64,000 bases of DNA from Hydractinia symbiolongicarpus. Lineage: Eukaryota; Cnidaria; Hydrozoa; Anthoathecata; Hydractiniidae. Positions 34,255 to 64,000 of this stretch are shown one piece after another. The position numbers and the translations under genes are program-made. Under the pieces are notes generated by a model. It worked only from the letters and a program-made list of their open reading frames with translations, was not told the origin of the DNA and ran no database searches. Within the stretch, counting starts at the first letter, position 1; each line of letters opens with the position of its first letter. Location: positions 4,526,001 through 4,590,000 of the forward strand of contig NC_079875.1 in NCBI RefSeq assembly GCF_029227915.1, in the 5' to 3' direction.

Positions 34255-34335
34255 ATTCATAATCCGGACACCACATCATAATCAGGGCAACAAAAAACAT
34301 AATCAGGCCATGGGTACATAATCATGGCCGTCCTG
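34255..34335. repeat. CATAATCAGG short repeats
   Basis: Four to five copies of CATAATC(A/C)(G/T)G at irregular 12-20 base spacing; the same CATAATC motif also occurs in 33700-33850, suggesting one broken array. Confidence 0.5.
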
Positions 34336-34911
34336 TTTATAAACAGAGCGTTTTCGCAATTTGTGCAGAACATGTGTTTGACATGCAGAGTATTTTCTCT
34401 AAAAGAATAATGTCATATTTTAATACTCCTGACATTTATATTTGATTGTGTTTTTCATTTTTCCCTTTGCCTCTGAAATTTTCAAATTTTATCTTGAAAA
34501 ATCTTGGTATTCAGTATCCAATTTTGATGAGCTGAATTTCTGAGCTTTCAGATATGACTATTTTTAAGCGATTTTGAACTTTTATGCTTATAAAAAAAAT
34601 AGTGTACTTTATAAAAATCAGGCTGATATTTTAGGTTAAAAACAATAGGTCTATTGTTTGGAACAATAGGAAAATAAAAACTATTCTTATTAAAATGTGT
34701 GTATTGAAAAAAATATATGTGAATTTGAGATAAAGCCGAATATGAATAATATAATTAAATGTGTCTCAAGATAATGTTTTTGTAAGAGACTAAGAAAAAC
34801 AAGGACAAAAAAAGACAAAGAACAAACTTACTAGGGTTTTCTTGATAAATTTACAATATGCCAATGTATTGCTAGAATAAAAGTATTGTAACGTTTATTA
34901 TTTTTTTTTAG

Positions 34912-46911
<12,000 letters not shown>

Positions 46912-49820
46912 ACAGTGAGTATTCAAGGATTCTTTTTAAAAGTTTTCGCTTCTATGGAGTAAAAATCGAACTTTGTCTGTTCTTTTGATCGATCGAGTAT
47001 GGTTTAACTTCCTTTTTAGATGCAGCAAAAGAAGTAACGTGTTTTGTACAGAAACTTGGAGTAGCAATTTGTATATTGTGTTTAAAATAAATTGTGTATT
47101 ATTTCAAAAACATATCATTTCCTTACTCCCTGTGTGTTATTGTGAGGCGCTTCAGTGTCACTGTTGCTTGTTCACACAGTTCCAACGGAATAAAATAAGT
47201 CTAGAAGTCGCAAATATAAGATATTTCATTTAAATTTCTCTTTTCTTAAAAAACGTTTATTTAGCCAGTAGATTTTAAATTTGTTATTACTTTTTTCCCG
47301 CGCCGATCGGACAGATAGATGTACGCCATATTTGTTTATGTTTGAAAGTGTATTGTTTTCATTAAACTGGAACCCAGGCTTTTATATTAACCGCTGGCCA
47401 TTACGTAATGTTTAATTTTTAAGTAGTTTAAAAAACGCATTTTGATCAGCCATTTAAAATATCTTTTTCGACTAAAGAAAGAAAAAGAATAATTTTATGA
47501 TAAACTTTTTTAGTGGATTTTAAAAAATATAAATATAAACAGTTCGCAACACAAATAATACAAAACTTTTACACAGAATTAATTATATTCTAAAGGAATA
47601 AACATTTTGATCAGTTTAATTTTCTCCTAACGGTCTTTCATTAATAATTGTAAAATTGAATAGAAAGTTTCTTGAAATAAAACAGTGCCAGAAATAGCTT
47701 TAAAACAACTTGCGAATTGAGAGCAGCTTTGGGCGTACATGACTGGTTAGTATTTTTAGAAAGTTCATTCTTTACTTTTTATTACCGAATAGCCGTTAAC
47801 TGCTATTTTTACATTTTGCAAAATGTTGAAAATGTTTAAAATAACTATGTCAGAAGTTAACTAGATAATAAAAAGCCATGTGGGGAAAAGATTTTTGTAA
47901 TTTATATAAAAAAGTTTAACAGTTCAAATATAGCAGACCGTTTTATCAGCAAAACATTATTGAAATGTTTCTGCTTCTGATTAACGTGTGGCATCTGTGC
48001 GAGATTTTTGTTCCTCGATTATGGAATGCAAAGACCAACTTTAGCTATGTGTACAAAAATTACTATAACGCAAATTACTATAATTGTAGCAGTATTTAAA
48101 AGTTGATCTTTTCTTTTTCTTTTTTAAGAATAAATACTTAAATAGAGAGAAAATGCGGAAGAAATTATTTCTGCCTTGTGACCTATTTTTATTCTGAAAA
48201 ATTTAAAACTTTTTCTGACAAACAAAAATGGTTAAATGAGTACACAAAATAAGTCGTGAATGCAGCACGTGAGCTTGCTAAATTTTGCTGTGCAGGAACC
48301 CCTTTACGTGAATATTTCGCGCCAAATAAAATAAAAGTGCATGCTTTTCCTGTTTATTGCCGAAAAAATTTAAGAACAGGAAAAAGAATCGAATTCGAAT
48401 ATTCGAAGCATTTATTTATTTACATTTTAAAACATTCAAAGAGTACACGGCGTTTCGATCATGATCCCGGAAAAATCTCTCCTGCTGTCCTGAAAAAAAA
48501 TAAATAAGTTCGAAGTATGTTGTTATTTTCACAAAGCATTTAACTTTTATAGAAGCAAGGTTAAAGAAATAGATCAAGAACGAGCAAAGATAATTTTAAA
48601 GACTAAAAGTGAAGGGAAAGCACAGATTTTATAGCCGCAACGCAGTATTTTTATTGTTATCAAAATAGAAAGCAAAATAAACATTAATTATTTTAAAAGA
48701 AAGATGGTGCAACAACGTAAGTTATCAAAATTATTTTTACTTTATACATAAAACTTTGCAATGTTTTTTTATAAACGATATAAATCTTTTAAATTCTATT
48801 TCATTCAAAACATATTTCAGCGACAGCAACTCAACGTGCCTCCTATTCAGTAATGTTCGTTCTTCTTAAAAATATTTTTTTGTATATTTTCTTTCTATGA
48901 AGTTCAGATCACAATTGCTCTCAGTTATCTGTTCACACTGTTGTAAAGAAGACCACCAGAATTTCGTTTGAACTTAACCATGCGTAGCTAAACGTTATAA
49001 ACAGAAAATGTTTACGTCAAACAGCTCTCAAAAAAGCTTAACTTTAAAAACAGTTTTATTAAGGCGAATAGGGCTCTGGCTTGGTTCTTTTTAATTAGTG
49101 GAAGATTGAAAGACAATTTTAAAAACGGAAAAAAATAACTGCCTGGTTACATGTTTTTTTAAATTGTAACATAGTTGAAATAAAGTTTGGTTGACGTTGC
49201 TGTTCATTTTAATTTTGATTCTTTTTTTCTTTTGGGTCAGGGTGCCCGTTGTTATAATTAAATTAGTTGTAAACAGGTGAGTTTTAATTTCGTTAAAAAC
49301 TTCTTAACTGTGACGTAGTCGTTCGTTCTTCTTTGAGTTGTTTTTGTTGCTGAATACTCCTGAAATATATAAATTGTTACAAATCAAAGTATTTTTCACG
49401 CAGATACTATGTTCTCATTTCATGATAATTTTCTCACAGTTGGATGCAATTTTTTTTGTGTTAGCTAGCTTACATTGTAAAAGACAACGTGGGCCGAGTG
49501 TTCGCTTTTTAGCTGTCATTTTTTGTAAGTGAGCACTACAAAAAATTGAGCACCTATTTCGAGAAAACTATATAAAACAAAAAAAATATTTTCAAAAAGA
49601 TAATATTTGGTTTAAAGTCTAAACTCTTTAGAAAATGTTTATTTTACTTTGTTGGCTGTGTTTTGCTTTCGTTTAAACTATTATTTTTTCTGTCCTTATA
49701 GTGCGCCTCTTTTTCTGAGGTTCTGACGTCAAACTGGCTTCTGCGTCAGGCAAGGAAGAAATAAAGACTCCGCGAGTCCCAAACTCTTTAAATTTACAAA
49801 ATCACAGCGAGCCTTCAAAA
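46912..49820. other. Intergenic region NDUFS7 to MEF2
   Basis: No coding exon recognised. It should contain the MEF2 promoter and 5' UTR. A full CRE/ATF palindrome TGACGTCA lies at 49724-49731, and an acceptor-like TCCTTATAG at about 49700 may begin the MEF2 leader exon. Confidence 0.35.
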
Positions 49821-55465
<5,645 letters not shown>

Positions 55466-57353
55466 CAAAACGCCCAACAGCCTGCACGTGTCTGTAAATG
55501 AGCTGGGCGGTTTGTGATTACAGTCATAAATACAGCAGTTAATTCGAAACAAAGTTTTGATGAAAAGGAACACGTTAGCCTCATTTTTATTATTTTTTTT
55601 AAACAAAAAAAGAAACCGTAGAAAAGTACCTGTCCATATCACAAGATACGTTCTTAAAATACAAAAGATCAGGACTTGTGAAGTGTGATGCAGGCGTAAT
55701 TTTGTTTTGATAAATGATTGACATCAAAATTTAAAACAATCACAATATTGCTCCGGTGTATAACTATAATTCTATTAATCACGAATTCAAATTTTAGAAA
55801 TATATATTAAAACTCAAGTACATAATGTAAATATAGACTTAAAATTATTAAGTGCCTGTTTACACGTGATAATAACTTGACATTTTTTGTACATTAATAT
55901 TTCTACCAGTTAGTTATGTAAATGGCCAGCCTCGTTTTTGGATTTATATTTTCCCGGTTCCCTTCGAATCAAAACGAGGTTGACGAAACTGGTACACACT
56001 ACCTACGCTTTATTATTCAAAGCGTCTGGATTTAAGGTCTTGATAAATACAACAAACATTTTATGGTTCCGTGCTTATGTTCCCTTTTTTTTATTCTTCA
56101 GAGACAGCTTAGCTTGTCCACCATTTTGAGAAAAAGCTCTAACAAACTTTATGATAGATGTGCTTTAAAACTAAAAAAAGATCTTTTAGTCAGTGTGACT
56201 ACGTCTTATTTGTTCGTAGCTAAATTTTAAGTTGTTTTAGAAATGATACAATGAGATTTTTTCTTCTGTGGTTAAAGTATATCACTGGTTCCGTTCCCTT
56301 CCGAAATTCTAAGTTAAGTTTTTTTACCAATATTTTTTGTAATTATTATTAGCGCGAATTATTATATACTTAGGACCAAATTATATGTATATAGCCTTTA
56401 TGAAAACTATGTTGACAGTTTTTTTTATTTGTATTGAGTCGTGTTCGGGAAGATTTCTTAATCCTTTTTACGTTTCATTTCTTGGTGAGTTTGACCATCG
56501 TCCTACCCAAACTGGCTTTGTTTACCACCATTTTTAGAAAAGGCACAATAGCGGTTAACTTTAAGTTTGTTCTATCAATGTTAACCGTCTTCCACTCTCT
56601 GCTTTTTTTACCATGAAGTCAATTTTGTGAAATGACGCAAAATGTTCTGCAAGCAAATCGAAAAGCACGAGAAATGTGCTCATCAATTGTAGCGAATTTG
56701 AAAACTTTGTTCTTATTTTTTATAATTTTTCCCCACCTCTTGTAGGAAAAATGAAAAAATTAATTTTTGCGAAATTTTAATTTGTTTTTTCAATTAGGCA
56801 TATAAACTTCAGCACTCTCGTCCCCAGGAATTTTTGCCTTTTTGATGGAGAGAAGACGGCGTATTATGCGAAAATGTGATCAACGATACCGGGCTATCTT
56901 TCGCCGTCTTCTCTATTTTCAGAAAGGTAAAAATCTCCGGGGCGAGGGTTTAAACTTCAGCAATCTTCATTTTGTTTCCTACTTTAAGGTCTTCAGCAAA
57001 ATTCTCATTTTCTTTTTTCTAGAAATTCGCAAAGCGAAAATATTCTGCGCACGTCAAATTTTCTTCAGAACTTTTCATTACATAAATCAACTTAGAATTC
57101 ACAATATAAAACACAAATGACTAAAGACATTATACGTGGAAAGATAACACTTTGAACATTGAAAGGGTGACATTACAATACGAAACGACATATAACTAAT
57201 ATTGATCTAACAGTACATTTACATCAATCATAAATGGATGCTCTATTCGCCAACGCAAAGTCATTGAGATTAATGTCCCTATCTAGCGTCGCTCTTGAAC
57301 CTTGAACACATCGAAATGTCGATAGTAGCAACGAGAAATAGATCTTTATTCGT
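55466..57353. other. MEF2 3' UTR and spacer
   Basis: No gene seen. Contains a 13-base perfect inverted repeat AGAGAAGACGGCG (56849-56861 against 56902-56914) with a 40-base loop. Confidence 0.5.
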
Positions 57354-57665
57354 TTAACATTTGTTGCTAGCTAGAGGTACCGGAATGGACCGTTTTTCCG
57401 CAATTATATCGACTAAGCGTTTAAAGAAGGCTTTGCACTCATCGCCCATCGCACCATTTGTCGCGAATACAAGAGGTGTAAAGGAACCATTCTCCACTTG
57501 AAGTACGCGCTCGTTATACGTCTTCTTCTTTTTCGTTTTGTTTTTATGGAAGGTTTTGCTTATTTCTATATTCCTGTACCTCTAAGCGTAGACATTGAAT
57601 AACCTTACGTCTAAAACTACTCTTTGGTCAGGAAACTGCGTGCACTCACATCCAGTCTTGATTCG
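57354..57665 (-). pseudogene. Fossil of a retrotransposon ORF C-terminus
   Basis: On the - strand the frame reads VVLDVRLFNVYA, a TAG stop, then KKKKTYNERVLQVENGSF and TPLVFATNGAMGDECKAFF, then a stop at 57354-57356. The block 'V.DVR.FN..A ... YN.RV...E.GSFTPLVF...G.MG.EC' is common downstream of reverse transcriptase in animal non-LTR elements and related repeated genes. I assign it on remembered family pattern, not on a search. One internal stop and truncation at both sides show that it is dead. Confidence 0.6.
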
Positions 57666-58775
57666 TTTCTCTCGTTTACCATGCTTTGTTGAAATCTTTC
57701 GCCATTGATCTCAAGAAGACTCGGCTCTACTCTTACACCATTACATACTGCCTTGTGAAATTTTGCGCCAATTTCATTTTACTTTGGTTTACGGTAGGTA
57801 ACTTAAGAAAAGCACTTGCAAAAATCTTTCTTTACTTAAACCAATTGATAACCCGAAATCAACTTTCATTGAATGTAAATCTTATACACGTTGTTTAGTC
57901 TGCCCGGCATTACAGGGTCGCTATATTGCAGGGTTTTAAGGACTTTTGATGAGAATTGTTACGTTTTTTGACTTGATAATGGTGAATTGATAAAATTTAA
58001 GGAGATTTTTATATTTTTCCAAAAAAATAAGAATATTTGAGGAGATTTTAAAGGTGCTGCCAGGAATGAAATATCGTTGTAACAATGTAACATATCTATG
58101 CATTCTGAAAATAAAAATAAGTGATAGGTTATAAAAATTGAAGAGATTTTAGAAATTTATTCAAAAATCTATTTTTGAAGGAGTTTTAAGAAGACTTTTA
58201 AAATTGAGGGAAAGTAAATTATAGAAATATTTTTGCTGGTTAAGATGTATTTTTAGTTTACTATTTATATCTACAATTTATACACAAGATACACCAACAC
58301 ACAATATAAAAAAGACACACTGGCACACAAAACGAGGCGACATTTACCAAACGCCTCTTCATTTTGTACATAACATAACAATAACGGACTTTTTAAATGG
58401 GGGAGACATCTCAATAATTTCTTTACAAAAAAACCATACGCAATGATAAAATATCCTATCGAATGATAAAACAAAAAGAAACACAGTAAAAAATAAGAAA
58501 TATATTCATGGGGTTGATTGATTGTAAAGATAAAAACGCAAAGATATGGTGATCACATAAAAACAATTGCTTGACACGCCAGGACAAGAAAAGCTAAGCA
58601 CGCCGAATTTCCAGGAATGACTTTAATTTTTAATCTTCCTGAAATTCTTTCCGTAAGATTTGTAAACGGGTTTAAAATGATTCAACATGATTACTTTTCC
58701 AGACAATTCCAAGACAAATATATTTTTTTCGTGAATTCCCGTGAACACCATGACAAAACAACAATCCTCCTGTCT

Positions 58776-61700
58776 TTAGTTTAGTTCATAAGTTTCACAG
58801 AAATGATTGATGTGATCATTGTAATAAGTCACTTGCTGAGGTTTGTCTTGAGGAGCGGAGCTTAGATGCTGTACCGCGTCCATACACATTGCACGAGCGA
58901 CATTTTGAACTGGCATTTTCGTCATAAACCAACCTAAAAAAGTAAATTCAACAGTAAAATATTACTGATAGCGGTGAATGCCAAAAACTCAGCAAACTCA
59001 GTCTAATTGATAAAGTGTAGCACATATACGCCAGCAATGTATTTACAAATCACATATAAGTATAGGTTAAGACAGACACACGTGAAATTCATAAAGTAAG
59101 CTCTTGTAGGTTATTCATATAGCTGAAACTCGTGATAGGGAAAACTCATACAAGGGCTCAGGGAAAACTAAATGCTAAATTAAGTGCCCTCCTGAAAAAT
59201 TTAAAATAAGCGTCTCTCTAGTTTAGGCGCCTCGAGATACTTTATCACAAAAGGTGTTGCTTAATTGAATTCATGACTTTAAAGTAGAGTTCAATCGAGC
59301 AAAATACAACTACTGTAAATGAGAGGCAAGATTGGAAAGAGATTTTTTTTAAATGTGCCTTTGCTGTTCGAGCGCCTTCTCGAACATACGCCGACCGAGA
59401 GATTTAAAAAAAACTACCCCGGGTGCTTAATCAAGCTTAAGCTTTTTTAAGCACAAATCACACCACTGAAATCCTACATATGAAACAAATATTATTACCA
59501 AATATTTTTTCTGCAATTCGTTCTGATCCTCCGCGTCCCAGAAGTCCCGGTCGAAATATCGAATACATAGGGAAATTCAACAAACCACAATCATGTTCCA
59601 ACTAAAATTCAATAATACTTCGTGATTAAACAAATACAAGTTTTTTTAGGTAAGTAACCTTGTTGCTAAGGGTTGAGGTTCCTGAATGGAATCGAATTTT
59701 CAAATCCGTATAAAACTGACTAAATTAAAAATAAACCAAAGAAAAAAGACTAAAAAGATTCTTTTTTTTAATAAATAATGCGTAAAACTTGAGCTTGTAA
59801 AATTTTGATATTTCGCTAACAACTTCTATGAAAAAAAAAACGTGCAACGGAAAATAGTTGGTAAAGAAGTTCAAAAATGTTTAAGTCATCGTTTTAGTAG
59901 GAAGCTGCCTCAACGAAACCAACTATTTAATGCAAATTTTTTTGTGATTTAACTTGCAAATAATTAGCAGATTATAGTGCTCCTCTAACCCTCATACATT
60001 CTCAGTGATTTCTTCACTCGCGTTATTTTAGATCGTGGGCAGAAAAAGAGCGCATACAAATAAAAAAAACCGTCACCTCCTCGTTTTCATTACATTTTTG
60101 GACATATTTCCAGTTATACCTAATAAATCTTCGATTACCTCTAAAAAAGTGATTTGGACACACAAAAATTATAAAAAAGATTGTTAAAAAAGCAATGCCA
60201 ATTCTGGAAGAGCAAATTTAAAATTTAATGCTAGAAAAAGTTGTGAAAAAGGAAAATGGTTCTATTTGATCATTTGAATGTAAGATTTCTGATAATTTTC
60301 AGGGAATTAAAAAAATACATTCACTTCTCACTTTCTACCGACATTTTGATGAGATTTAAAACTCCGGACATTCTTGACAGAGTGGAAACCCGTTAGCACA
60401 TCTGTATGTGTATGAGTTGTTTAATTTTAAATCCACGATATTCTAGTCATCTCAGAGTCCTCTAAAGTTGTTTTTAAATTTACTATAGTTCATATAACTG
60501 AATTAATTACTTGTAGCTCACAATTTAGTAAATGTTCTTTTAAATTATGTCCTTTATTAGACTGCAGACTTACCTGTCCTTTCGACTGAAGATAGAGAAA
60601 ATAACTGTCTTTGTTCGCTCCCTGAGATGACATCAAACTATATAATCGAACACCATTCTCACGTGCAATCTTTGCAAAGTTATAATTGTAATCGAAATCG
60701 ATTCGACGAAAGTTTTTCTAAATAAAAATTACACATGATTCTAATGTTATGATACAAAAATGAAAAAATCACAATCTTCGAAGCAGTGACAAATAATCGA
60801 GAACTAGTGAGACACCGTATTTGCTTACTCACTAATTTTCAGTTTATTTTTTTATGCAAAAACACTGTGTGGTTCATTATAACAAATATGTCAATCAAGT
60901 TTGTAAGTCTTAGAAGATCTGTAACTAAGCTACGTATAAATTAGTCCCTTTTAAAGAGCCCAAATGCCACTATACTAGGCACATGATTGTATTGTTTATA
61001 GGTGACACTGTACAGGGACCCAAAAAATATTGAGAGGGTGTTATGAACAACAAATAAAACACAGACTTACTGCTGAACCAGCCTGTCGTCTTGTTGTCCC
61101 AAACACACTTAAGAACGCGTCTTTGCCTTGGAAATGTTCACCCACGGTCTCTTGGCTTATGTTTTCGAAATCTAAGAAAAAAATAATGGTGAATTTCTAA
61201 AGCGTTTTTGGAAACTTGACCAAGTTTTGCTTCTGAGAAAACTTTACCTGGCTTTTTTTAAATACCTACAACAGATTCAACGATACAAGAAAAATCAAAA
61301 AATGTCCACTTCGCACAAAGTCTTAAACTTCCTAGCGAAGCAAGGAAGACTCCTAGCCACAAATGTGAAAATCTTGGAGGGGAACAAATTACCTCAACAG
61401 ATCATGACTTTCTGAACTAAAGCAAAACACATTGGAAAAAACACACAGGAAACAGGTTAAAATTTACATAAAGAAACAAACAAAGAAATCATTAAAATTA
61501 GAAATTAATAAAAAGCAACCTAATTAAATAGAAAAATGCACAGATACACAAAAATAAATAAGTAAGCAAATACCAACGATGACTTGTTTCAGTCGTCCTG
61601 ATTTTTCTTCTTCTTCTAGATTCACATTCTTAATGTCTGCTGGTAAGGTTGCCTTTCTTCTCCCCAGCGAAATAATCTCTGTAAATTCCTAAAAATGATC

Positions 61701-61926
61701 TAATTTGATTTTGATTTTTACTTTTACTATAGATGCATCAACAGAAAAGGTGAGATTAAATGAATTACTTAATTCTAACATAACTTGATTTAGAACAATC
61801 TGAAAGCGTTGTAAAAGAAACTCTCACCTTTGCTTTGAGTAATTCTGAAAGTAAATATTGACCAGTTGCACCAGTTGATCCAATGAGAACAACTTTAAAC
61901 TGTTTCACTGCAGCTGCTTCCGCCAT
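58776..61926 (-). CDS. HTATIP2: HTATIP2/TIP30-like NADPH-binding atypical SDR, six exons
   Basis: Exons: 61926-61828, 61688-61574, 61171-61071, 60717-60574, 60601 region excluded as intronless, 59601-59499, 58933-58776; phases close to 720 bases, 239 residues, against about 242 in human. Rossmann glycine motif GSTGATGQYLL at residues about 15-25; DFENI after strand 4; FGTTRRQAGSA at about 100; the YxxxK-type YLQSK in FLYLQSKGQ; YSIFRPGLLGRG; and MPVQNVARAM near the C-terminus, all in the order found in HTATIP2. Family members bind NADPH and act as regulators of nuclear transport, apoptosis and endosomal trafficking in vertebrates; the role here is inferred. Intact. A start in the cytosolic context MAEAAAVKQFKVVLIG shows no signal peptide. 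Convergent with MEF2, with the retrotransposon fossil between them. Confidence 0.93.
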
Positions 61927-64000
61927 CTTGCGTGTTGTATTTGACAAAAAGGTGTATTTGTGTATGTGTTTAATTTGCAGAATGAATATAATCAGAATAA
62001 ATAGTATTTCTATATTACAAACTTTACAGTATTGTTTCATTAGCCTAAAATTATGTATAAGATTAATGTGAGATACAGCAGTGTGTACTGGTCTGTTATT
62101 TGATGTACCATATTATACATGTTTCACCATGTATAGAAATATTTTGTATTTTGTACTTAGTGTTGTGTTATATCGTGTACTGTTTAGTGTTATGTTGATT
62201 AGGTGTATACAGAGTACTTCTCAATGACAACAGACATAAAAGCTGCATATTATTAAGGGAAATAATATCAAGGAACATATCATTTATACAAATATTTTTA
62301 CCAGTTTAGAATAAATATCTATATGATGGATGATACAATATAATTAACACTGCCAACATTACATATTTTTCTGTAAATTTTCAGGTCAAGTTATACACTA
62401 AGTTGAATCAAAAAAATTATTATATTGTATTTTTAAGAGGTTTTTCATTTTTAATAGCTTGTGAAAACAAACTAGAGGCAGCATTGAAAACAACGTTAGA
62501 GAATGGATCAAACAACTAAAGTAAGGTTGCATGGGAACATGTAAGGCAGCTTTAATACTATGCAAAAAATATGTTCAGAGATACACAATAAAGCAGTGGA
62601 AATATACATTTTAAAAAAGTATGAAGAAATCTCAGCCTTGTGTAAGTGATATTTGATGATTTCAGAATTTTAGCCTAAAAATATTTTCTATGTATCTTAC
62701 TTCTTTAGAACTCTTCTTTCTATTTTCCTTGTTTTATACTCTGAAGTGTATTTTGTATGATTGATTAATTTGTGACAATCTCTTCGACAGTCGAAATATT
62801 AACATATTCAAAGATATTAATTTTGTTCAAATATGGTATTATGTAAAAACATACACAAAAATTAAAAATCCGGCATTATATTAACATATTTGGCTCAGGG
62901 TGACATTTAACTGATCTCTAAAATCTTAGGCTAGTGGTACATATGCAAAAAAAAGTAGTGTACCTAAATATAATATTACAATCAGAAAAAATAAATTCGT
63001 CGATTGTACCAATAAAGTGTAAATCAGGTATTATCTTATTTTTTAAAGAAACAGATAGTGTAAGTCAGCCTTTACCGCACCGAAAACAAAGAATAACACT
63101 ACATGAAACGTAACTATATTTACATATTTCATAGTGAATAGTAACAATAATATTGTCCATGGCAAGATCTCTATCTACCTACAAACACACCTTGTCATTT
63201 AAATTTTTAAAAAATATTTTTCAAAATGATATTTTGTCATTTATATAGTATTTACATCTTATATTTATTAGATCTAACTATAACTACTAAAATGTAAAGT
63301 ATAAAATAATTTTTAAGATTTATCTTCAAATAAAAAGAGGATGAACATATATAATAACTAGAAAAACAAGATGCTCAAATAAAGAACAAAAACACGTTAT
63401 CTACAACCTCTAACCAAAATATTGAGACAATGGCAGTCCGAAAAATGGATTAACTTGTAAATTCTTTACGGCCAGAACGTGTGCTACTTTTTTAGATGCC
63501 TAGGCTAAAAAACACACTTTCTAACATGTCTATTTTACAAGATAATCCACATCAGCTTCCACAAAGGACGTGTAAGGTGGAAAAAAGGTGGGAACAATAA
63601 TAACATTAACAATTGAACTTTGACAATACATATTAATATGAATCTATTGTGGGAAAAGCCTGTATAATTACTTGTAGAAATTAGTGTTAAAATTGGCCAT
63701 TTTGCGTCAATGTATTTTGTTCAGGATTGTAGCCTCTGATGTTCGAAGCATAAAATGCACCAGATCATATTGTCACCAGCAAAAGCAGTATCAATAACTT
63801 GAAGTATAAAGCAGGACATTATTGCGTCAATACAAGAGTTAAATAATCTCAAGGTATCTAGCTGAATTATTTGTGCATCTTGTTTTTTTTACTGAGGCAA
63901 TGTAAATTAACAATACAAATTCAGTAAAAACGTTAGAAATAATTTTTGGTCTCAAATTATCAGATAAGTTCTTTAATTACCATTTTCCAACAAAGATTTT
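61927..64000. other. Upstream region of HTATIP2-like gene, no gene seen
   Basis: AT-rich DNA without a supported exon. A stretch at about 63407-63435 (ACCAAAATATTGAGACAATGG) and DNA after it resemble 5668-5760 (ACCAAAATATGGAGACAATGG, then AATAATCCAC-type sequence), so a dispersed repeat is present here and in a DIS3L intron. Confidence 0.4.

Overview
This is an AT-rich animal nuclear genome window. Genes are cut into many short exons with GT..AG introns, and the introns and intergenic spaces are rich in foldback DNA, tandem repeats and decayed transposons. Gene content (an early-metazoan type MEF2 with long S/P/Q-rich tail, DIS3L, HTATIP2-like, NDUFS7, ATG12) together with the THAP/P-type transposon and repeat style suggests a cnidarian, probably a hydrozoan. 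That assignment is inference from style, not a database match.

Layout: (1) 1-3.6 kb, + strand: a three- or four-exon gene for a small secreted precursor with signal peptide, KR processing site and eight cysteines. (2) 4.1-26.1 kb, - strand: a complete 31-exon DIS3L-like exosome 3'-5' exoribonuclease gene; all splice phases close and give 1047 residues. Its fourth intron (17.3-24.2 kb) holds a 5.4 kb P-superfamily transposon with two convergent decayed genes (THAP transposase and a C2H2 zinc-finger protein). (3) 27.3-27.7 kb, - strand: intact single-exon ATG12. (4) 27.9/34.9-46.9 kb, + strand: NDUFS7 (complex I 20 kDa Fe-S subunit) in at least nine exons. Its upstream region and introns hold SINEs, a Harbinger-like MITE, an internally deleted copy of the P-type transposon, and a long foldback. 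The presequence exon carries a perfect in-frame 36-bp duplication. (5) 49.8-55.5 kb, + strand: complete nine-exon MEF2 (427 aa). (6) 57.35-57.67 kb, - strand: a retrotransposon coding fossil. (7) 58.8-61.9 kb, - strand: complete six-exon HTATIP2/TIP30-like short-chain dehydrogenase (239 aa). 62-64 kb has no gene that I can support.

The five recognisable host genes do not form one pathway: RNA decay (DIS3L), autophagy conjugation (ATG12), respiration (NDUFS7), transcription (MEF2) and an NADPH-binding regulator (HTATIP2). The most coherent 'system' is the transposon. Two opposed genes are each preceded by the same 30-bp inverted promoter-proximal module, and the element ends carry repeated TGCGGGTTAT sites that fit the consensus known for THAP DNA-binding domains. 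A second, internally deleted copy lies 12 kb away. Exon coordinates were worked out by hand from splice signals, reading phase and family similarity.
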